Assembly (NCBI RefSeq): GCF_000341355.1
Contig: NC_020300.1
Location: 1,288,501 to 1,352,500, forward strand
DNA length: 64,000 bases
Direction of reading: 5' to 3'
Source of the DNA: Bartonella australis AUST/NH1
GTDB lineage: Bacteria > Pseudomonadota > Alphaproteobacteria > Rhizobiales > Rhizobiaceae
Shown: piece after piece, positions 1-10,194 of the stretch
How positions within the stretch are numbered: the first letter of the stretch is position 1
Layout of the letters: the number at the start of each line of letters is the position of its first letter
The notes under the pieces: generated by a model
What the model was told of the DNA's origin: nothing
The model's input: only the letters and a program-made list of their open reading frames with translations
Databases searched by the model: none
Program-made: the position numbers and the translations under genes

Positions 1-1689
1 AGAAACATCACCACGAATGAAAAGCCGATCAGATGTCTGATTTCCAGGTAAACCACCAGCATTAAAATAAAGCCGCGCGTCGCCATCCGCGACATAGACC
101 TTTTCAACTCCGTTTCCGATAGAGAGTGTCTGATACCCCATCGATGATAGTCTTTCAAAAATAACAGAACTATCAGAAAGATTCACGACTGAAATAGATG
201 AAAATGAGTCCCCCACATTGGAGGCCGAATATCGAACTTGCGGACCTTTCCATTTCCTTTGCGTTACAGTCCATGTTGAACCATTGCTCAAAGAAAGATG
301 GGCGCTAGCTCCTTCACCAACGCGGCTGCCGCCTTTAAGCGAAGAACCACTAGCAAAAATGGGTATAAAAGAACCACCCTGAACATCCAACAATAGATCA
401 CCAGAAATTTCTGCTCCTTGTTCTAAACTTATAGAATATTCAGCATCAGAAGCATAAAGAGCTACATTATCGGGGACCGAAAGAGATGACCGCGCCAGAC
501 GAATAAGCCACAGCTGGGACGGGAGGTCTCCTTCATAGCCCCCGCCTTCGCCGTTTCCGTTTTCATCTTCCTCGCCTTCGTCTTCCTCTTCATCCTCTTC
601 GCCTTCCTCATCTCTCTGCATCTCGTAATTATTTTTCCCTTTTTCCCCAGAGAAATAGATACCGTAAGACTCACTACCCTTTATAGTGATAGACGAATTT
701 TCGAAATCGACATCATTAAGCTCAACACCTTCTTTATTATCATTCACCGGTTCTCGAATTAATAAACCGACAGCATTCTTAGCAACAGCACTTCCATTCG
801 TGAAATTAATCTCACCCCCTCGAAAATCAAAAAGTGAATAAAAATCGCTCGGGTCTACTATACTATATTCCTGTTTTTCGTTGCCATCTTGCGACTCTGC
901 TGCATCACTTTGCCACTCCACTACATCATTTTGCCACCCTATTGCGCCATTTGACCGTCTCACTACATCATTTTTTAAACTAATAGTGGCACCATCTAAA
1001 ATGAGATGTCCTCCAGTATTGATATGAAACCCGTCAGCATTTTCTACATCAATCAATCCGTCATTTACCTTAGCATATGCGTCATTGAGCACCATAATAG
1101 CCGCATAAGGAAAATCTTGTCCTCGGTCGCCCACTATTTTAATTTTCGTATCTGTTAAAACGGTAAACGCTTCTTCCTTCTTTACGAACGCGCCTATCGC
1201 GGCCTCAATTACCCCTCTCCTGACCTTAATTGCCCCACCATCGACCAAAACGCCCACCGCTACATTCTTAATAGTTGAATCGCTGATAATGACCGATCCC
1301 CCATCTTTTGCAAATACACCGTAACTTTTCGGCGCGATAAAAGTACCCTTCGAATCAGGAGACTCTTCATACATAGCAGAACCCAATAAATCCCTAGTAC
1401 CAGCAATCTTTATATTTTTAGCATCAACAGCGGTATTACTCCCCTCTACTGTCATAGCGACGAAAAATTTTGAGCCTCCCTCCCCTTGAGGAGATTCACC
1501 GAGATAGTAGGATTGATTTTCCAATATATTCTCTTTACCATTATTGCACTGATAAAACTGCTCTTTTTCACCACATATAGCTTCTTTAGCAGGCTCAGCA
1601 TCCGCAGCGGCACCCATATTTGGCAAAAAAGAAAAAAGGGCGGTTGTAAAAGCATATAAACGCATACGATTTTTAAACACTGGGGTCAT
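1..1689 (-). CDS. Autotransporter passenger domain, 3' part outside window
   Basis: The minus-strand frame is open from an ATG at 1689 to the window edge (563 codons), so the gene is cut by the window. It begins with a basic, hydrophobic signal peptide (MTPVFKNRMRLYAFTTALF...) closely resembling that of the next gene (MIPVFRNHVRLYALTTALF). The rest is the glycine, serine and asparagine-rich repetitive sequence of a beta-helix passenger, with phrases shared with the intact neighbour (GAEISGDLLL, SSLKGG, LSDSSVIFERL, GDARLYFN). About 320-350 residues in there is a very acidic stretch encoded at 541-640 (runs of E, D and G). A short tandem repeat lies at about 880-970. By family knowledge the protein is exported by Sec, and a C-terminal barrel, not in view, would place the passenger at the cell surface. 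Role unknown; adhesin or effector are guesses. Confidence 0.85.
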   Translation of the reverse strand, partial: MTPVFKNRMRLYAFTTALFSFLPNMGAAADAEPAKEAICGEKEQFYQCNNGKENILENQSYYLGESPQGEGGSKFFVAMTVEGSNTAVDAKNIKIAGTRDLLGSAMYEESPDSKGTFIAPKSYGVFAKDGGSVIISDSTIKNVAVGVLVDGGAIKVRRGVIEAAIGAFVKKEEAFTVLTDTKIKIVGDRGQDFPYAAIMVLNDAYAKVNDGLIDVENADGFHINTGGHLILDGATISLKNDVVRRSNGAIGWQNDVVEWQSDAAESQDGNEKQEYSIVDPSDFYSLFDFRGGEINFTNGSAVAKNAVGLLIREPVNDNKEGVELNDVDFENSSITIKGSESYGIYFSGEKGKNNYEMQRDEEGEEDEEEDEGEEDENGNGEGGGYEGDLPSQLWLIRLARSSLSVPDNVALYASDAEYSISLEQGAEISGDLLLDVQGGSFIPIFASGSSLKGGSRVGEGASAHLSLSNGSTWTVTQRKWKGPQVRYSASNVGDSFSSISVVNLSDSSVIFERLSSMGYQTLSIGNGVEKVYVADGDARLYFNAGGLPGNQTSDRLFIRGDVS

Positions 1690-1750
1690 AACTCTGCTCT
1701 AAACTTTCTCCCCCCTATTAAACAAAAAACGCCCACCGAAGGGCGTACAC

Positions 1751-1779
1751 TCTATAATTCATAATGAATTATATGTAAA
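1751..1779 (-). promoter_or_regulatory. Promoter with palindromic operator-like spacer
   Basis: Read on the minus strand, TTTACA (1774-1779) and TATAGA (1751-1756) are 17 bp apart. The spacer and its edge form a perfect 21-bp palindrome (1753-1773, core AATTCATTATGAATT). The same arrangement occurs upstream of three other autotransporter genes in the window. The promoter call is by consensus; the regulator is unknown. Confidence 0.6.
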
Positions 1780-1848
1780 GATCAAACGCACAATAAAAAC
1801 ACAATTTGTAAAATATAGCCTTATTTTGCGTTTGATCGAAAATATCAA

Positions 1849-4800
1849 TTAAAAGTGATAACGCAAACCACCAGAGAAACTGGCTCCAGAAAATCCTGCA
1901 CTTGCCAGCTTATGCTGATAGGACAAATCAGTATAAAGCGTCATCCTCGAAGATAATTGAGCGTGAACACCCACCCCTGCTTCCAAAGAGGAACCAAGCG
2001 CACCCAACTGGAAACTATCTCCTAAAGACACAAACTGTTTGTCCTTAAAACTGCTGGTAAAGTGCAACTTCCCATAAAGAGAAATAAAACGCGTTCCTTC
2101 AGCGGCGGAAAATCTCTTATTTAAACGACCGCCAACACGCATTGTCCACTGACTGGGTTCCCCTATCTCAATATCGAAGCCGTCAACATCACGTGTCTTA
2201 TCAAACAGGAGACGTTGATAAATAAGCTGAATCTGAGGATCAAATACAAGACCTCCACCTCCTATCACCGAAAGCTTACCGCAAACCAGTGAAGCACTTA
2301 AAGGTTTGCCCTTTAAATGAGCTGTTTTACCCCGTGCAACGGTAGAAATATCACCCTTAAATAAACCATATGATAAAAATCCATCTACGTAGAATCCCGT
2401 ATCATGCTGTATATTACCATGTGCCGCGACCGACCACTTCTCAAACGTATTTTTTTGACTATCTTCGACATCCTGAGGCTTAAGAGAGAACTTGCCGTAA
2501 GTACCCATAACCCCAAAAGATGTAGCAAAATATCCACTCTCTAACGCTTTCAACGAAATGCCCGCCTCTACAGCATCGTAATTAAAATCAGCGTTATACC
2601 CATATCGAAGGACCGATAGGTTGGAAGTATAATGGTAACTTTCTCTATGAGCGCGTACAAAAATGGCCTCCTGTTTATTATTTAAAAACCCATTAGACGC
2701 ACTTCGCATTATTTCCAATTGCTTACCTTGACCGCTGATATCTATTAAACCTGCGTGGAACAAAGCATTCGGCAAGAGTAAGTAGGTTGAAACTTGTGGA
2801 ACAACAGCCCTAACTCTTTCCCCAAAATGAGAACGAGAAGGAGAAAGCTGTGTGTATTTTTTCGCGAACCTAAAATCCCAGAAATCTGCATCACCTCGGT
2901 CAATTTCTTCATAAATTTGACGATTTCCATCAATCAATGCCTTCATGCCGCTAGTTGCTTTTCCCAGAGAAGAACTAGGACCATAAGCATGAAGACGATG
3001 TTGATAAGGCAAAGCATCCAGCGTCATATAACCGCCATCTAATATAAAGGAATTTTCATCTGCTTTCCCAAAAACTTGGATGACTGAAACACCCCGGCTA
3101 TTTTCGCTATCACTTACCTCATCAAAACTTTCTGAGATAGATTGTATATGGACTTTAGTCGTCCCAGAAACATCACCGTAAATTAACAACTGGTCGGCTT
3201 TTTTATTATCATTTGAACGACCCACATTGAGATAAAGTCGCGCATTACCATTTGCCTCCCAACTAAGACCACCCTCATCTTCTCCAACGTAAAGCACCTG
3301 ATATTTCCCAGACATTGGTCGCTCAAAAACAACCGAGCTGTCAGAAAGGCGCAGATATGAAACAAGTGACGTCGAATAATCTGAGTCTCGGAATTCTGGG
3401 TCTTCTCGTTTACTCGGTGTCAAAGTCCATTTCGAGCCATTTGTTAGAAAAAGGTTGGCAGAAGACCGCTCATCAATATGAGTTCCGCCTTTAAGCGAAG
3501 AAGAATGAGCCTGAATTAATACAAAAGAGCCCTCCGTGGCCTTTAATAATAGATCACCGGAAATCTCCGCTCCCCGCGATAAGCCGACGGAATTGCGGGC
3601 TCCATTACTATAAATGGCCGTACTATCTGGAACCGTGAAAGTCGTCTGCACCAACCGAACAACTCCCCGTTCAAATACGGTACCCGGATCTTCCTCTGTA
3701 TTCTCTTCCCCCCCTTCACTCAATATTGAGGCTTCATCTGCCTGCATTTGCCTATTTGGCTCTTCCTCTATATGATGCGAAAAGAAAAACATACCATAGG
3801 CCCCACCGCCGTTCACAGTGATGGTCGAATTTTCAATATCAATCCCGTTGATTTGCTCAAATTCTGCGTCGCCGACTACTCCATTCCCGATTAATAGGCC
3901 GTGAATATTCGTAGCATCAATCTTCCCATTCTTGAAGCCAATAAAACCAGTTTGAGAAACACTCAAAACTGCATAATTCTCCTCATTTAGCACCTGTTCA
4001 CCATTTGGCACTTGCGCACCATTCAGAACATGGTTACCATTTAGCACCTGTTCACCATTTGCGGTAATGGTTACACCGTCTAAAGTAGCCTTTCCTTTTG
4101 CCGTCAAAAAAACCCCGTCGGCGTTTATTATATTGATTGATCCGCCGACCATTTGGACGTTCGCGCCCATCCCCATCCTAACAGCAGCACCCAAACGATT
4201 AATCACACTATATTCCCTCAAATTTAATATCTGATTCCTCGCCTGAATTTTTGTATCGGTCAAAATAACAGATGTTTCATGCTCTGCTGCTACCTCCCGC
4301 TCTCCTTCTGCTTCTACTTCTTGCCCAGCTACTACCTCTCGTCCCATTGCAAGAATACCCGTCTCGGCCACAATTGACCCACCATTCACCTCAACGCCCC
4401 CGCCGTTAACCGCAACACCTACCATCACGCCACTTAAACTCGGGTTATTTAAGATAATCTTTCCGCCTGATAACGCAACCGCACCATAATCCCCTGACCC
4501 TGACGGCACAAATATATCCTCAATATTCAAACTACCACCAATATCTATATCTGTTGCCTCGATAACCGTACCTGCATTGCTCGCGACCATAGCAGCAAGG
4601 GAGCCTGAAATAGAAGGAGGGAGGGGAGGAACAGGCTGTGAAGAACCTCCAGGTTCCCCAAGAAAATCGAATTTGTAGGATTTACCCTCCAATGTATGTA
4701 TTTTGCCATCACTACAATCATAAGGGAGCTCTTGCTTTTCACATTGAGGCGACTTAGCCGCAGACGATTCAGCCCTCACATAAATACTCGTATTTGATAT

Positions 4801-4863
4801 AAAAGAAAAAAGAGCCGTTGTAAGGGCATACAAACGCACATGATTTCTAAACACTGGGATCAT
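1849..4863 (-). CDS. Intact autotransporter (type V secretion), 1004 aa
   Basis: A signal peptide of about 30 residues ends near the VRAES region. A repetitive beta-helix passenger runs to about residue 700, and a C-terminal beta-barrel occupies about residues 720-1004, ending in the typical outer-membrane C-terminus LRYHF. The linker before the barrel (VPQVSTYLLLPNALFHAGL) matches the other autotransporters here (VPQVANYLLMPNALFFAGF). About residues 260-290 carry a short repeat around NGEQVLNG. The passenger is Gly/Ser/Asn-rich with very few cysteines. By family knowledge the barrel inserts in the outer membrane and displays or releases the passenger. The ligand is unknown. Its upstream promoter (4937-4965) shares an operator-like palindrome with the other autotransporter genes. 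Confidence 0.92.
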   Translation of the reverse strand: MIPVFRNHVRLYALTTALFSFISNTSIYVRAESSAAKSPQCEKQELPYDCSDGKIHTLEGKSYKFDFLGEPGGSSQPVPPLPPSISGSLAAMVASNAGTVIEATDIDIGGSLNIEDIFVPSGSGDYGAVALSGGKIILNNPSLSGVMVGVAVNGGGVEVNGGSIVAETGILAMGREVVAGQEVEAEGEREVAAEHETSVILTDTKIQARNQILNLREYSVINRLGAAVRMGMGANVQMVGGSINIINADGVFLTAKGKATLDGVTITANGEQVLNGNHVLNGAQVPNGEQVLNEENYAVLSVSQTGFIGFKNGKIDATNIHGLLIGNGVVGDAEFEQINGIDIENSTITVNGGGAYGMFFFSHHIEEEPNRQMQADEASILSEGGEENTEEDPGTVFERGVVRLVQTTFTVPDSTAIYSNGARNSVGLSRGAEISGDLLLKATEGSFVLIQAHSSSLKGGTHIDERSSANLFLTNGSKWTLTPSKREDPEFRDSDYSTSLVSYLRLSDSSVVFERPMSGKYQVLYVGEDEGGLSWEANGNARLYLNVGRSNDNKKADQLLIYGDVSGTTKVHIQSISESFDEVSDSENSRGVSVIQVFGKADENSFILDGGYMTLDALPYQHRLHAYGPSSSLGKATSGMKALIDGNRQIYEEIDRGDADFWDFRFAKKYTQLSPSRSHFGERVRAVVPQVSTYLLLPNALFHAGLIDISGQGKQLEIMRSASNGFLNNKQEAIFVRAHRESYHYTSNLSVLRYGYNADFNYDAVEAGISLKALESGYFATSFGVMGTYGKFSLKPQDVEDSQKNTFEKWSVAAHGNIQHDTGFYVDGFLSYGLFKGDISTVARGKTAHLKGKPLSASLVCGKLSVIGGGGLVFDPQIQLIYQRLLFDKTRDVDGFDIEIGEPSQWTMRVGGRLNKRFSAAEGTRFISLYGKLHFTSSFKDKQFVSLGDSFQLGALGSSLEAGVGVHAQLSSRMTLYTDLSYQHKLASAGFSGASFSGGLRYHF

Positions 4864-4936
4864 AATTCCGTTCTGAACTTTCTCCCCTCCCCATCAAAAC
4901 AAAAAACACCCATAAAAGGGCACATCTAGGGCTTAG

Positions 4937-4965
4937 GGTATAATCCATTACGGATTTTGTGTAAA
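4937..4965 (-). promoter_or_regulatory. Promoter with dyad in the spacer
   Basis: On the minus strand TTTACA (4960-4965) and TATACC (4937-4942) are 17 bp apart. The dyad AATCC-GTAAT-GGATT lies at 4942-4956. It has the same architecture as the sites at 1751, 11864 and 14301. Confidence 0.6.
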
Positions 4966-5042
4966 GATAAAACGCAAAATAAAGACACAATTGGCAATAT
5001 TTCACCTTATTTTGCACTTTGCGTTTAACCAAAAATATCGAT

Positions 5043-6260
5043 TAAAAATGATAACGCAAACCACTGGCAAAACTCGTTCCAGAAAGCTCTGCGTCGGTAA
5101 GCTTATATTTGGTAAGCTGAATTACCGTAAAACGCTATCTTCGAAGATAACGGAACGTGAATACCCCCCTGCTTTAAGAAAGAATCAAGTGCACCCCACT
5201 AAAATCATCCCCAAAAGATGCAAACTACTCGTCCTTAAAACCGCTGCTAAAATGCAACTTCCTATAAATGGAGGAATAAAACTATTCCTTCGGCAGCAGA
5301 AAACTCCTCATTGAAGCGCCTACCAACGCGCATTGTCCATTGATTAGGGTCTCCTATCTCAATATCAAAGCCTTCAATATCATGTGCTTTATCAAATAAA
5401 ATTTATTGATAAATAAACCAAACATGCAGATCAAAATAAGATCCCTGGGCCATACCGCAAAAGCCTTGCCACTGTCGCGTGAAGCGCTCAGAAGGCTGCT
5501 CTTTGTGTAAGCCGTTTTCCCCCTGTGTGAGTAAAAACATCACCCTCGAAAGACCATAAGATAAAAGCCCATTTACATAAAACCCCGCATTTTCTACTTT
5601 CTGGTTATCCAGCACCGTTTTTTTTACCACTGCCGGTAATATTAACGCCCCCCCTGAATTAACAACTCCTTCAAAAATTGAACTGGTCCTGCTCCACTGG
5701 AAAAACAAATAGCCACCCGTCCACCGCTATTGGATCATCATAACTCGCTGACCTCCCACGACTCTCACTCCCCCACCCCAATTTCTGTAGCGGTTAAATT
5801 AACACGCGCAGTTCTTAAAGAGATCTACCCCAATAGCTACATTAAAAGCTTTGATTGCCCCGCTAATCATCTCAATCATTCCCACCTGTTTTAACCATAA
5901 ACCACACTGTACAGATTGAATGGCTGAATTTTTAGGCATCCCTTCCCTGTAATGCTGCAAAAACACCATTTACTTTTTTACCAGAAGCCACCGCGCCAAC
6001 GACAGCCACATTCTTTGCTCCAATAATCATACACGCCTTCTGCAAAGTTATAGCATTCTCACCGTTCTGTATCATGAAAAGAATTTATTATCGATTTTAC
6101 GTGCGTTATCGTCCTCGCATAAGTAAGAAACTGCTGAATGCAGACTACACAGCTGCACCGCGCGATAAAGATGAAGGAATTTCCTCATAAATACCCATAT
6201 TTTGCAGAAAGCTAAAAAGGCTCACTGTAAGAACAGGCAGCTATATATAGTTATAAAAAC
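5043..6260 (-). pseudogene. Decayed autotransporter gene
   Basis: The minus strand ends with codons for SGLRYHF and a stop at about 5043, exactly like the intact neighbour. It then continues upstream with recognisable barrel pieces (FYVNGLLSYGL near 5560-5600; the INQWTMRVGR-like stretch near 5320-5340) in several frames interrupted by stops. Near 6185-6240 there is a signal-peptide-like remnant (LTVSLFSFLQNMGIY) comparable to LTTALFSFISNTSIY. The passenger is much shortened. No frame longer than about 100 codons survives. This is best read as a third tandem autotransporter copy in advanced decay. Confidence 0.8.
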
Positions 6261-6459
6261 CTTATGCATAATCAAGTTGCTTTCCTCCATAAAATAAAGC
6301 TTGCAAAAATACCTAAATAAACCTTAATCTACTGATTAATAGCGCATTATTGAAACAATTTACAACATAACGTATTCTGTAGCATTACACGTAGATAAAA
6401 GATCTTTGTTAAGGATTCTTTGCCTGTACATTGTAATGTTTTCGAAGCAAAAGGATAAA

Positions 6460-7383
6460 ATGATGACTACCAAATGTATAAAATGGGTGGCTTTTGTTTT
6501 AGCTGCTATAATAAGCTTTGCAACCATTTCATGGGCAAATGTAAATATCGATCATGTTTCAGGCACCACCTCTATCACTACTACTCCCAAAAAGGTCGTG
6601 GTTTTTTGTCTTGCAACACTCGATAATATGAACCGCCTTGGTATCGAGGCAGTCGTTGGGGTTCCCGAAGGAAAAAAACCCGCGTATTTGGAACAATTTG
6701 ACGATGATAAATATGAAAAAATCGGCACTCTCTTTGAACCAAATTACGAAAAAATCGCCAATCTTCGGCCTGATCTCATTATCGTCTCCGCGAGGACGCA
6801 ATCTAAATATAAAGAATTGTCCAAAATTGCCCCAACTATTGACCTGACAGTGAGAAATGAAAGTGCCCTCCAAGACATTGAACATAATATTACCGTCCTC
6901 GGAAAAATTTTTAATAAGGAAAAAGAAGCTCTGCAGGAAATTGAAAAACTCCGCGAAAATTTAGAAGTAGTTCGTAAAAGTGCTGAAGGAAAAGGCAAAG
7001 GACTAATTTTGATGACCTCTGGCGGAAAAATAAGCGCTTTTGGTCCTGGGTCACGTTTCGACATTTTACATTCTGGGTTTGGAATTGCTCCTGCAACCCG
7101 TGAACTAACCGTACAAAAACACGGGCAACTCGTTTCACCTGAATTTATTCTCAAAACAAATCCTGATTGGTTATTGGTTATTGATCGGGATGCCGCAATT
7201 GGGCGGGAAGGACAATCTGCAGCCCAACTACTTGACAACGATCTTATCCAGAAGACAACAGCAGGGATGAAAGGCCAGACCATTTACTTGGATTCTTGGA
7301 GTTGGTACCGTGCTAGCGGTAGTTTAACCGGACTAAATGAAGCTGCCCAACAGCTCAATGAGGCCTTCATGAAGAGCAAATAA
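6460..7383 (+). CDS. Iron-siderophore ABC transporter, periplasmic binding protein
   Basis: This is a 307-aa protein with a signal peptide (MMTTKCIKWVAFVLAAIISFATISWA) and the helical-backbone fold typical of siderophore or heme binding proteins. Visible family features are TTPKKVVVFCLATLDNMNRLGIEAVVGVPEG, LRPDLIIVSARTQ and the C-terminal GSLTGLNEAAQQL. It resembles the CeuE/FatB/YclQ group (catecholate or petrobactin-type siderophore binding). The start at 6460 is chosen because AAGGA (6451-6455) precedes it and a signal peptide follows; an upstream in-frame start at 6406 would bury the signal peptide. It is the first gene of a four-gene importer operon. The substrate (ferric siderophore or heme) is inferred, not shown. 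Confidence 0.88.
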   Translation: MMTTKCIKWVAFVLAAIISFATISWANVNIDHVSGTTSITTTPKKVVVFCLATLDNMNRLGIEAVVGVPEGKKPAYLEQFDDDKYEKIGTLFEPNYEKIANLRPDLIIVSARTQSKYKELSKIAPTIDLTVRNESALQDIEHNITVLGKIFNKEKEALQEIEKLRENLEVVRKSAEGKGKGLILMTSGGKISAFGPGSRFDILHSGFGIAPATRELTVQKHGQLVSPEFILKTNPDWLLVIDRDAAIGREGQSAAQLLDNDLIQKTTAGMKGQTIYLDSWSWYRASGSLTGLNEAAQQLNEAFMKSK

Positions 7384-7420
7384 TTCTGCGAATAGGTTAT
7401 TCGTTAAAACATAAAATTTG

Positions 7421-7453
7421 ATAGCGGAGATTATTGTAAAAGATCTCTGCTAT
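7421..7453 (+). terminator. Intra-operon hairpin after the binding-protein gene
   Basis: An 11-bp stem (7421-7431 with 7443-7453, one G-U pair) with an 11-nt loop lies between the binding-protein and permease genes and is followed by TGTTTTG. It may be a partial terminator or an mRNA-stabilising hairpin that keeps the binding protein more abundant than the membrane subunits. It lies just before the permease start. Confidence 0.5.
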
Positions 7454-7472
7454 TGTTTTGAAAGAATTCAGC

Positions 7473-8429
7473 GTGAAAAATTACTGGGTAGCTGTATCAA
7501 TTGTCGCTCTGCTCTCTGTCCTTAGCATTTTCGTTGGTTATTCTGATATAACGCCTTCCGTCCTATTGTCAGGGGATCCAGATGCGTGGCTCCTTTTCTG
7601 GCAGACGCGCCTCCCGCGCACGATGGCAGCGCTTTTGGTAGGCATGGGGCTTGCGCTTTCAGGCCTGATTATGCAACTTCTTACAAATAATCGTTTTGTT
7701 GAGCCCGCAACAACTGGAACTGTTGAATCAGCGTCTCTTGGTATTTTATTTGTCATGATTTATGTTCCAGACGTACCCGTTCTGGGAAAAATGGCCGTTG
7801 CTGCAGCTTTTGCGATGGCTGGCTCATTGCTTTTTGTGTTTTTATTGCGCCAAATCCCTTTAAAATCTACCCTCATTATACCACTCACAGGCATTATTCT
7901 TGGATATGTCATCGGCTCCTTAACCAATGCCATTGCCGACCATGAGATGCTCCTTCCTTCTCTTCAAGCTTATTTATTTGGCAGTTTTTCGATGATTCTT
8001 GAGGGAAAATATGAACTCTTGTGGTTTGCTTTCCCCTTATGTATCCTTGCCTATTTTATTGCTGATCGCTTCACAATAGCCGGGCTCGGAGAAAATTTGG
8101 CACATAATCTTGGTCTTAATTACCGTGTCATTATGTTTTTGGGCCTTTTAATTATTGCGTTAATTACCGCTGTGGTGATCTGTACCGTTGGCCGTGTTCC
8201 TTTCGTTGGACTCATTGTCCCAAACCTTGTTGCAGTCTTCGTGGGCGATAACATGCGTCGCAGTGCTCCTTGGGTAGCAATCAGCGGCGCAGGATTAGTA
8301 CTGAGCTGCGATCTTTTAGGGCGAACAATTTATCATTCTGCTGAAATCCCCATTAGTACCATAATGGGCGTTATTGGTAGTTTTATTTTCATTATACTCC
8401 TTTTACGCTGGAGAAAGCGTCTTGGATAA
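7473..8429 (+). CDS. FecCD-family ABC permease 1
   Basis: A very hydrophobic protein of about 318 aa with around nine membrane segments. It has the FecCD signature regions RLPRTMAALLVGMGLALSGL near the N-terminus and GRVPFVGLIVPNLV in the C-terminal part. By family it forms half of the inner-membrane channel for iron-siderophore import, pairing with the next gene. Start choice: GTG at 7473, preceded by AAAGAA. A TTG at 7458 in the same frame would add five residues but lacks a clear ribosome site because it abuts the hairpin. The end overlaps the start of the next permease. Confidence 0.88.
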   Translation: MKNYWVAVSIVALLSVLSIFVGYSDITPSVLLSGDPDAWLLFWQTRLPRTMAALLVGMGLALSGLIMQLLTNNRFVEPATTGTVESASLGILFVMIYVPDVPVLGKMAVAAAFAMAGSLLFVFLLRQIPLKSTLIIPLTGIILGYVIGSLTNAIADHEMLLPSLQAYLFGSFSMILEGKYELLWFAFPLCILAYFIADRFTIAGLGENLAHNLGLNYRVIMFLGLLIIALITAVVICTVGRVPFVGLIVPNLVAVFVGDNMRRSAPWVAISGAGLVLSCDLLGRTIYHSAEIPISTIMGVIGSFIFIILLLRWRKRLG

Positions 8430-9372
8430 ACAGAAATCGACTAAGCTTATACTGACAATACTCATCGTCATAGCATGTGCCGTAACCGGTCTCTATATGA
8501 CATGGAATGTAAATGCTTATACGTGGACCTTTCGTTTAACAAAACTTGTTTCTCTTCTGCTCATTGCCTATACAATCGCCATTTCTGCCGTTCTATTCCA
8601 GACGATTGTCAATAATCGCCTCCTTACCCCTTCTATTATGGGGTTTGATCAGCTTTATATTTTAATTAAAACCGTTATGATCTATTTTCTTGGCTCACTT
8701 TCTTTGCCATTTTTGAACGAAGAAGCGCAGTTTATTCTCGAGTGCCTTATTTTGGTCGCTTTTTCAGTGAGCCTTTTTCTATGTTTTTTCTCAGGAAATC
8801 TTAAAGGACTTCACCTCACCCTATTGATTGGTGTTGTTTTTGGCGGATTTTTTTTCAGTTTACGTATGTTTATGCAATTGCAGTTAGATCCAGACAAAGT
8901 TATGAATTTAACAGATATCATGTTCGCCAATTTTAATAAATTCAACCCATCATTAATTAGTTTTTCCGTAGTTATTATCTTGATCTTTAGCCTGATTGGT
9001 TGGCGTCTACGCTATCTTTTTGATATTCTCGCTCTTGGACGCGACTCCGCCCTCAATCTTGGAGTTAATTATCAAAAAAGCGCCATGACTATCCTCATTT
9101 TTATTTCCGTTTTTGTATCTATCTCCACATCGCTTGTTGGACCAGTCACATTTTTCGGATTGCTGGTTTCTAACCTCGCTTATGGACTTTCACCTCAAGC
9201 AAAACACAGCGTTGTTGTACCAATTGCAGTATTATTGGCCGTCATTTGCCTAGTCGGCGGACAATTTATTTTAGAGCAAATTCTTAATATGGCAGGGCGC
9301 TTGAGCTTCATTGTTGAATTTTGTGGTGGAATCGTCTTCTTAATATTGTTGACGAAGGGAAAATTAAAATGA
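8422..9372 (+). CDS. FecCD-family ABC permease 2
   Basis: A membrane protein of about 316 aa with multiple hydrophobic helices and family motifs (AVLFQTIVNNRLLTPSIMGFD, GPVTFFGLLVSNLAY). The probable start is TTG at 8422, preceded by GGAGAAAG at good spacing. The frame is open further upstream to 8374, but that would lie deep inside the previous gene. It overlaps permease 1 by 8 bp and shares an ATGA overlap with the ATPase gene, so the three are translationally coupled. It is the second half of a heterodimeric siderophore permease similar to CeuC/FatC/YclO. Confidence 0.88.
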   Translation: MDKQKSTKLILTILIVIACAVTGLYMTWNVNAYTWTFRLTKLVSLLLIAYTIAISAVLFQTIVNNRLLTPSIMGFDQLYILIKTVMIYFLGSLSLPFLNEEAQFILECLILVAFSVSLFLCFFSGNLKGLHLTLLIGVVFGGFFFSLRMFMQLQLDPDKVMNLTDIMFANFNKFNPSLISFSVVIILIFSLIGWRLRYLFDILALGRDSALNLGVNYQKSAMTILIFISVFVSISTSLVGPVTFFGLLVSNLAYGLSPQAKHSVVVPIAVLLAVICLVGGQFILEQILNMAGRLSFIVEFCGGIVFLILLTKGKLK

Positions 9373-10127
9373 TTGAAATCAATCATCTTTCCAAAATTTA
9401 TGACGCACGATTAGTGATAAACGATCTATGCCTTCGTCTCCCTAAAGGGGGAATTATTTCCCTCATTGGCCCTAACGGTTCTGGAAAATCAACACTTTTG
9501 ATGATGATAAGACGTCTATTGCCGAAAAATAAAGGCACCATAAACATCGATGGCATCGATATTTACACAACACCACACGATATCTTAGCGAAGAAATTAT
9601 CACTATTGCGCCAAGACAATCCTCTCTCTGTTCGTCTTACCGTCTATGATTTAGTAAGCTTTGGGCGTTACCCCTATTCTAAAGGCCGATATAATAACGA
9701 AGATAAACAATTTATCGATAGTGCTATCCGATATTTTGGCTTACAAGATTTAAAAACACGGTTTTTAGATGAGCTTTCCGGCGGACAGCGCCAGCGCGCT
9801 TTTATCGCAATGGTCATCTGTCAAGATACTGATTATTTGCTATTAGACGAACCATTGAATAATCTTGATATGAAACATTCTATCGCCATGATGAAGCAAT
9901 TACGCTGCACAGCTAATGAACTGAAAAAAACCGTCCTCATTGTCATGCACGATGTCAATTTCGCCTCCTCTTATTCAGATATAATCGTCGCTCTCAAAAA
10001 CGGTAAAGCAGCCTATCACGGAAGCCCTCAAGAAATTATGCAGCCAGAAATTCTCAAAGATATTTATGATGTGGATATTCAAGTCAAAACAATCGATGGC
10101 GTGCCGATCGCTATTTATTATCAATAA
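9369..10127 (+). CDS. Iron-siderophore ABC transporter ATPase
   Basis: A 252-aa nucleotide-binding subunit. Walker A GPNGSGKST is near residues 35-43, the Q-loop is in LLRQDN, the ABC signature is LSGGQRQRA, Walker B is YLLLDEP, and the switch histidine is in VMHDVNFA. Order and spacing match the FepC/CeuD/YclP class. The ATG at 9369 overlaps the permease stop (ATGA). It powers import by the two permeases above. A tRNA gene follows after 67 bp. Confidence 0.93.
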   Translation: MIEINHLSKIYDARLVINDLCLRLPKGGIISLIGPNGSGKSTLLMMIRRLLPKNKGTINIDGIDIYTTPHDILAKKLSLLRQDNPLSVRLTVYDLVSFGRYPYSKGRYNNEDKQFIDSAIRYFGLQDLKTRFLDELSGGQRQRAFIAMVICQDTDYLLLDEPLNNLDMKHSIAMMKQLRCTANELKKTVLIVMHDVNFASSYSDIIVALKNGKAAYHGSPQEIMQPEILKDIYDVDIQVKTIDGVPIAIYYQ

Positions 10128-10194
10128 TTCTATGTACTTCTTTTGGGGCTTGCTCGCGCTTTAAAATCTGTTAAAAACAACATAATTCGCGTGC

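Noticed and set aside
6744..7283. Minus-strand 179-codon frame
   Set aside because: Antisense to the siderophore-binding protein, which has clear family motifs.
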